DNA from: Clostridium swellfunianum | GTDB lineage: Bacteria > Bacillota > Clostridia > Clostridiales > Clostridiaceae | Assembly: GCF_023656515.1 (NCBI RefSeq) | Contig: NZ_JAMOFV010000006.1 | Coordinates: 168,501-232,500 of the forward strand | Reading direction: 5' to 3' | DNA: 64,000 nt | Shown: positions 61,357 to 64,000 of the stretch, piece after piece | How the letters are laid out: each line of letters opens with the position of its first letter | Position numbering within the stretch: position 1 is the first letter of the stretch | Notes under the pieces: generated by a model | The model's database searches: none | Told to the model about the DNA's origin: nothing | Seen by the model: the letters and a program-made list of their open reading frames with translations, nothing else | Translations under genes and position numbers: made by a program

Positions 61357-62136
61357 ATGAAGGAATTAAAAAGATATCTTGATACAAGAATTGGGGAATA
61401 TAGTTTTTATTTCGAAGATATAGACAGTGGATATACATACAGTTATAATGAAAAAACGGCCATGCCTTCTGCAAGTTGTATAAAGATTCCTATAGCTATG
61501 TCATTACTAAAGGAAGTTGATAATTCAGCCCTCAATTTAAATCAAAAGTATTTTATTAGCAAGCAGGAAATGGTTGATGGAGCTGGTATTATTCATGAGA
61601 TGAATGAAAAGGAATACAGTCTAGAAGAACTTTTGAAAGTTATGTTAATTCAAAGCGATAATACCGCAACTAATAAGATTATAGATGTTCTGGGTATGGA
61701 TAAAATAAATAATACTATAAGAGAATTAAAGCTTAAGGAAACAATTATAAAAAGAAAAATGATGGACTTTGAAGCTAGGGAAAATGGACTTGATAATTTT
61801 AGTAGTAGTTTCGATTTGGCACGCTGCCTGAAAAGACTGTATCAAGGAAGTTTTTTGAATAGGGAAAGCAGTAATTTTATTTTAAACATATTAAGAAGAA
61901 GTCAAAATAGAGAGAAGATTCCTTTTTATATACCAGAAAGAGAATGGAATAAGATAGGTAATAAATCAGGAAGTCTTGATGGTATTGAGAATGATGCATC
62001 TATAATGAATTTGGACAAAGGTAATTTTGTATTTGTAGTAATGTCTAAGGCTCTTCCTAATAATGTCTATGGAATTGTAACCATATCTAAGTTAGGAAAG
62101 ATGATGTGGGATATTATCGATAGAAATTGGAAATAA
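61357..62136 (+). CDS. Class A beta-lactamase-fold serine hydrolase without signal peptide
   Basis: 259 residues. Ser40-x-x-Lys43 in SASCIKIP, the S-D-N motif at 100-102 (QSDNTATN) and K203-S-G in NKSGSLDG reproduce the three conserved elements of class A beta-lactamases and related DD-peptidase-like hydrolases. The omega-loop region reads DFEARENGLDNF around residue 139, without a clear E-x-x-L-N. There is no signal peptide or lipobox: the protein starts MKELKRYLDTRIG directly at the first strand. A cytosolic serine hydrolase is therefore more likely than a secreted penicillinase. Start ATG after GGAGGAGTG. Confidence 0.82.
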   Translation: MKELKRYLDTRIGEYSFYFEDIDSGYTYSYNEKTAMPSASCIKIPIAMSLLKEVDNSALNLNQKYFISKQEMVDGAGIIHEMNEKEYSLEELLKVMLIQSDNTATNKIIDVLGMDKINNTIRELKLKETIIKRKMMDFEARENGLDNFSSSFDLARCLKRLYQGSFLNRESSNFILNILRRSQNREKIPFYIPEREWNKIGNKSGSLDGIENDASIMNLDKGNFVFVVMSKALPNNVYGIVTISKLGKMMWDIIDRNWK

Positions 62137-62145
62137 AAATATTAG

Positions 62146-62181
62146 ATAACGTACAAATTTGTGCGTTATTTTTTATTTTTT
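62146..62181 (+). terminator. Intrinsic terminator after serine hydrolase gene
   Basis: ATAACGTACAAA and TTTGTGCGTTAT (one G-T pair) followed by a long T-rich tract. Confidence 0.85.
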
Positions 62182-62292
62182 GAACTGTATTTAAAATATC
62201 GTATAGTCCTATAATTTATATAAATATAAGACTATAGAAATGGTTTAAACTTAACATCAGTATTGTTTTATAAGAATATGGTGGGGACAAAA

Positions 62293-62835
62293 GTGAATAA
62301 AATAAAAGTAGAGGAAGCCATAGGATTTAAAATTGGATATGCTATAACTAGAATAGTTCCAAAAGAATTTAAAGAAACGGCCTTCTAAGAAAGCATATGC
62401 TATAAACAAAGCACAGATATCTAATTTAAAATATATGGGAAAATACCATTAATAATAATTGGTAGGGAGATGTATTATAGACTCATAAAGAATAGACTTT
62501 GAGAAATTTTTAGATCAAAGGTATCATAATAGTGACTTTTATAGTCAGTTTATAGCTGCGAAATTGTTAAAGTAAGTAAAGTCACTGATGATAGTAAAAA
62601 AATATTGCGAAAGATTAATAATTATATGAATTGGGGTGCATGCATCTTATTGCGCCAAGATGAAATGTCTGCAGATGAATATGATTATACTCCAATATCC
62701 ATTAGGAAGAAGTACGCGAAATTGTGGTGCATGGGGTGCCAGTTCAGCCAGTAAATATGTTTTTGAAGATGTATAAGACTGGAGTTCCCACAGTGGGAAT
62801 ATTAGGAATAGTAATTTTTTATGAGAAGATTCTAT
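62293..62835 (+). pseudogene. Decayed molybdopterin-binding protein gene (MoeA/MoaB-like)
   Basis: Only the fragments resemble protein. A GTG start after GGGGAC gives VNKIKVEEAIGF, then AITRIVPKEFKETAF, and hits a stop at 62386-62388; an extra T there shifts the frame to KKAYAINKAQISNLKYMGKYH (to 62449). Further fragments appear in other frames: MSADEYDYTPISIRK (from about 62668) and EIVVHGVPVQPVNMFLKMYK, TGVPTVGI (about 62718-62800). In order, these match clostridial molybdopterin-binding proteins (VEDAVG..L..DIT.IVPGEFKG.AFKKGH, MSVDPDDVTP..I, V..G.PV.PGNMFL). Several indels and stops rule out function. Confidence 0.7.
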
Positions 62836-63129
62836 TTATATAATCTACATTCATCTAATATTGAACACCTAATTATTTTGCCTAGAATTCATATAGTTTT
62901 AGACTCGGTATAAAAGATAGTTATAACTGATACGGTTCCGGGTGTATCTGCATAAGATAACTTCCAAAATAAATAGAAATAAAAAGAATATATAAGATAT
63001 TTTTGGGATATAAACAATGATAAAACTATTTTAAGTTTATTCCATGTTATTATTAAAAGCGTCGCCTGTAGTTATAAAAGCTCTCGACATTAGACGAACT
63101 AAAAGATAATATTACAAGTAAGTTTGATG
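62836..63129. other. AT-rich spacer without recognisable features
   Basis: Between the end of the pseudogene and the rRNA promoters I see no open frame, RNA gene, repeat or operator. It may hold the decayed 3' end of the pseudogene. Confidence 0.5.
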
Positions 63130-63158
63130 TTGACAACGTGGATTAATCCTGATAAGAT
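63130..63158 (+). promoter_or_regulatory. rRNA promoter P1
   Basis: TTGACA (63130-63135), 17-bp spacer, TAAGAT (63153-63158). Confidence 0.8.
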
Positions 63159-63225
63159 AATTCACACAGTAGCAAACAGCTACTAAAGCAAATCAGTTTC
63201 ACCATAAATTACTAACAAAAAAATG

Positions 63226-63254
63226 TTGACAAATTGATGTGGAATTGATAAGAT
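63226..63254 (+). promoter_or_regulatory. rRNA promoter P2
   Basis: TTGACA (63226-63231), 17-bp spacer, TAAGAT (63249-63254). Identical hexamers and spacing to P1, 96 bp downstream of it. It lies about 140 bp before the 16S gene. Confidence 0.85.
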
Positions 63255-63284
63255 ATAAAAGCTGTCAGAAGACGGCAAACAAAT

Positions 63285-63304
63285 TGGTCTTTGAAAATTA
63301 AACA
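63285..63304 (+). promoter_or_regulatory. rRNA leader boxA-like antitermination site
   Basis: TGGTCTTTGAAAATTAAACA resembles the Firmicute rRNA leader box A (TGxTCTTTGAAAA). Expected between rRNA promoter and 16S, where NusB/S10 would load. Confidence 0.6.
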
Positions 63305-63395
63305 GAGAATATAAAGGTAAATGACTAGCAATTCTTTTGAAGTTGAAAAACTTCTAAAAATAAGTAAGCGATGAGCTTAAAAGATTCAAACTTTT

Positions 63396-64000
<605 letters not shown>

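Overview
The window is chromosomal DNA from a low-GC Firmicute, almost certainly Clostridium sensu stricto. The evidence is the AT-rich base composition, strong AGGAGG ribosome binding sites, frequent TTG/GTG starts, short intrinsic terminators after nearly every gene, and the first ~605 nt of a clostridial 16S rRNA gene at the right edge. I see no prophage, complete insertion sequence, CRISPR array or tRNA gene. Most of the window is housekeeping and envelope genes in short transcription units.

Layout. 1-8.0 kb: 3' end of a phosphomannomutase-type gene, a divergent cis-prenyltransferase behind a duplicated 45-bp leader, small unknown proteins, a 2H phosphoesterase, a GNAT-like protein, the knotted carbamoyltransferase YgeW, and a GT28-like glycosyltransferase next to a YghO-like protein. 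8.1-18.4 kb: a VIT/VWA protein, an ECF S-component, an Amidase_6 protein, a YibE/F protein and a 1576-residue secreted protein with a PHP metallohydrolase core. 18.4-27.2 kb: CCA-adding enzyme, L,D-transpeptidase lipoprotein, BrnQ, subtilisin-like lipoprotein, class III fructose bisphosphatase and a serine-palmitoyltransferase-like enzyme. 27.3-36.9 kb: a heterodimeric ABC exporter with one degenerate ATP site, a DagK-type lipid kinase, MntP, a CNNM/CorC protein, and a Fur-family regulator facing a zinc-type ABC transporter whose promoter carries a palindrome; then a ferritin-like protein.

37-48.8 kb: a PEPCK/HprK-like P-loop protein, small membrane proteins and lipoproteins, an Lrp regulator, an HD-GYP protein behind a structured leader, a rhomboid protease, an FtsH protease, and a YkvA-domain gene overlapping rnhA. 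48.9-62.1 kb: two tandem HTH-TPR regulators, a capA-murT-gatD run in which murT has no ordinary start codon, a membrane TPR protein, YitT, ManA, UppP, Pfk and a beta-lactamase-fold hydrolase without a signal peptide. 62.1-64 kb: a decayed molybdopterin-binding protein gene, tandem rRNA promoters and the start of an rrn operon.

Several genes converge on the envelope: UppP and an UppS-like enzyme on the undecaprenyl carrier, MurT/GatD on lipid II amidation, L,D-transpeptidase on cross-linking, DagK and a GT28 enzyme on lipids. The least explained items are a stem-rich element present in two diverged copies (1990-2086 and 7858-8026), the duplicated leader with a possible coupled leader peptide before the UppS-like gene, the AUA-like start of murT, and the SPT-like enzyme. 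All calls come from reading the sequence; no database search was run.
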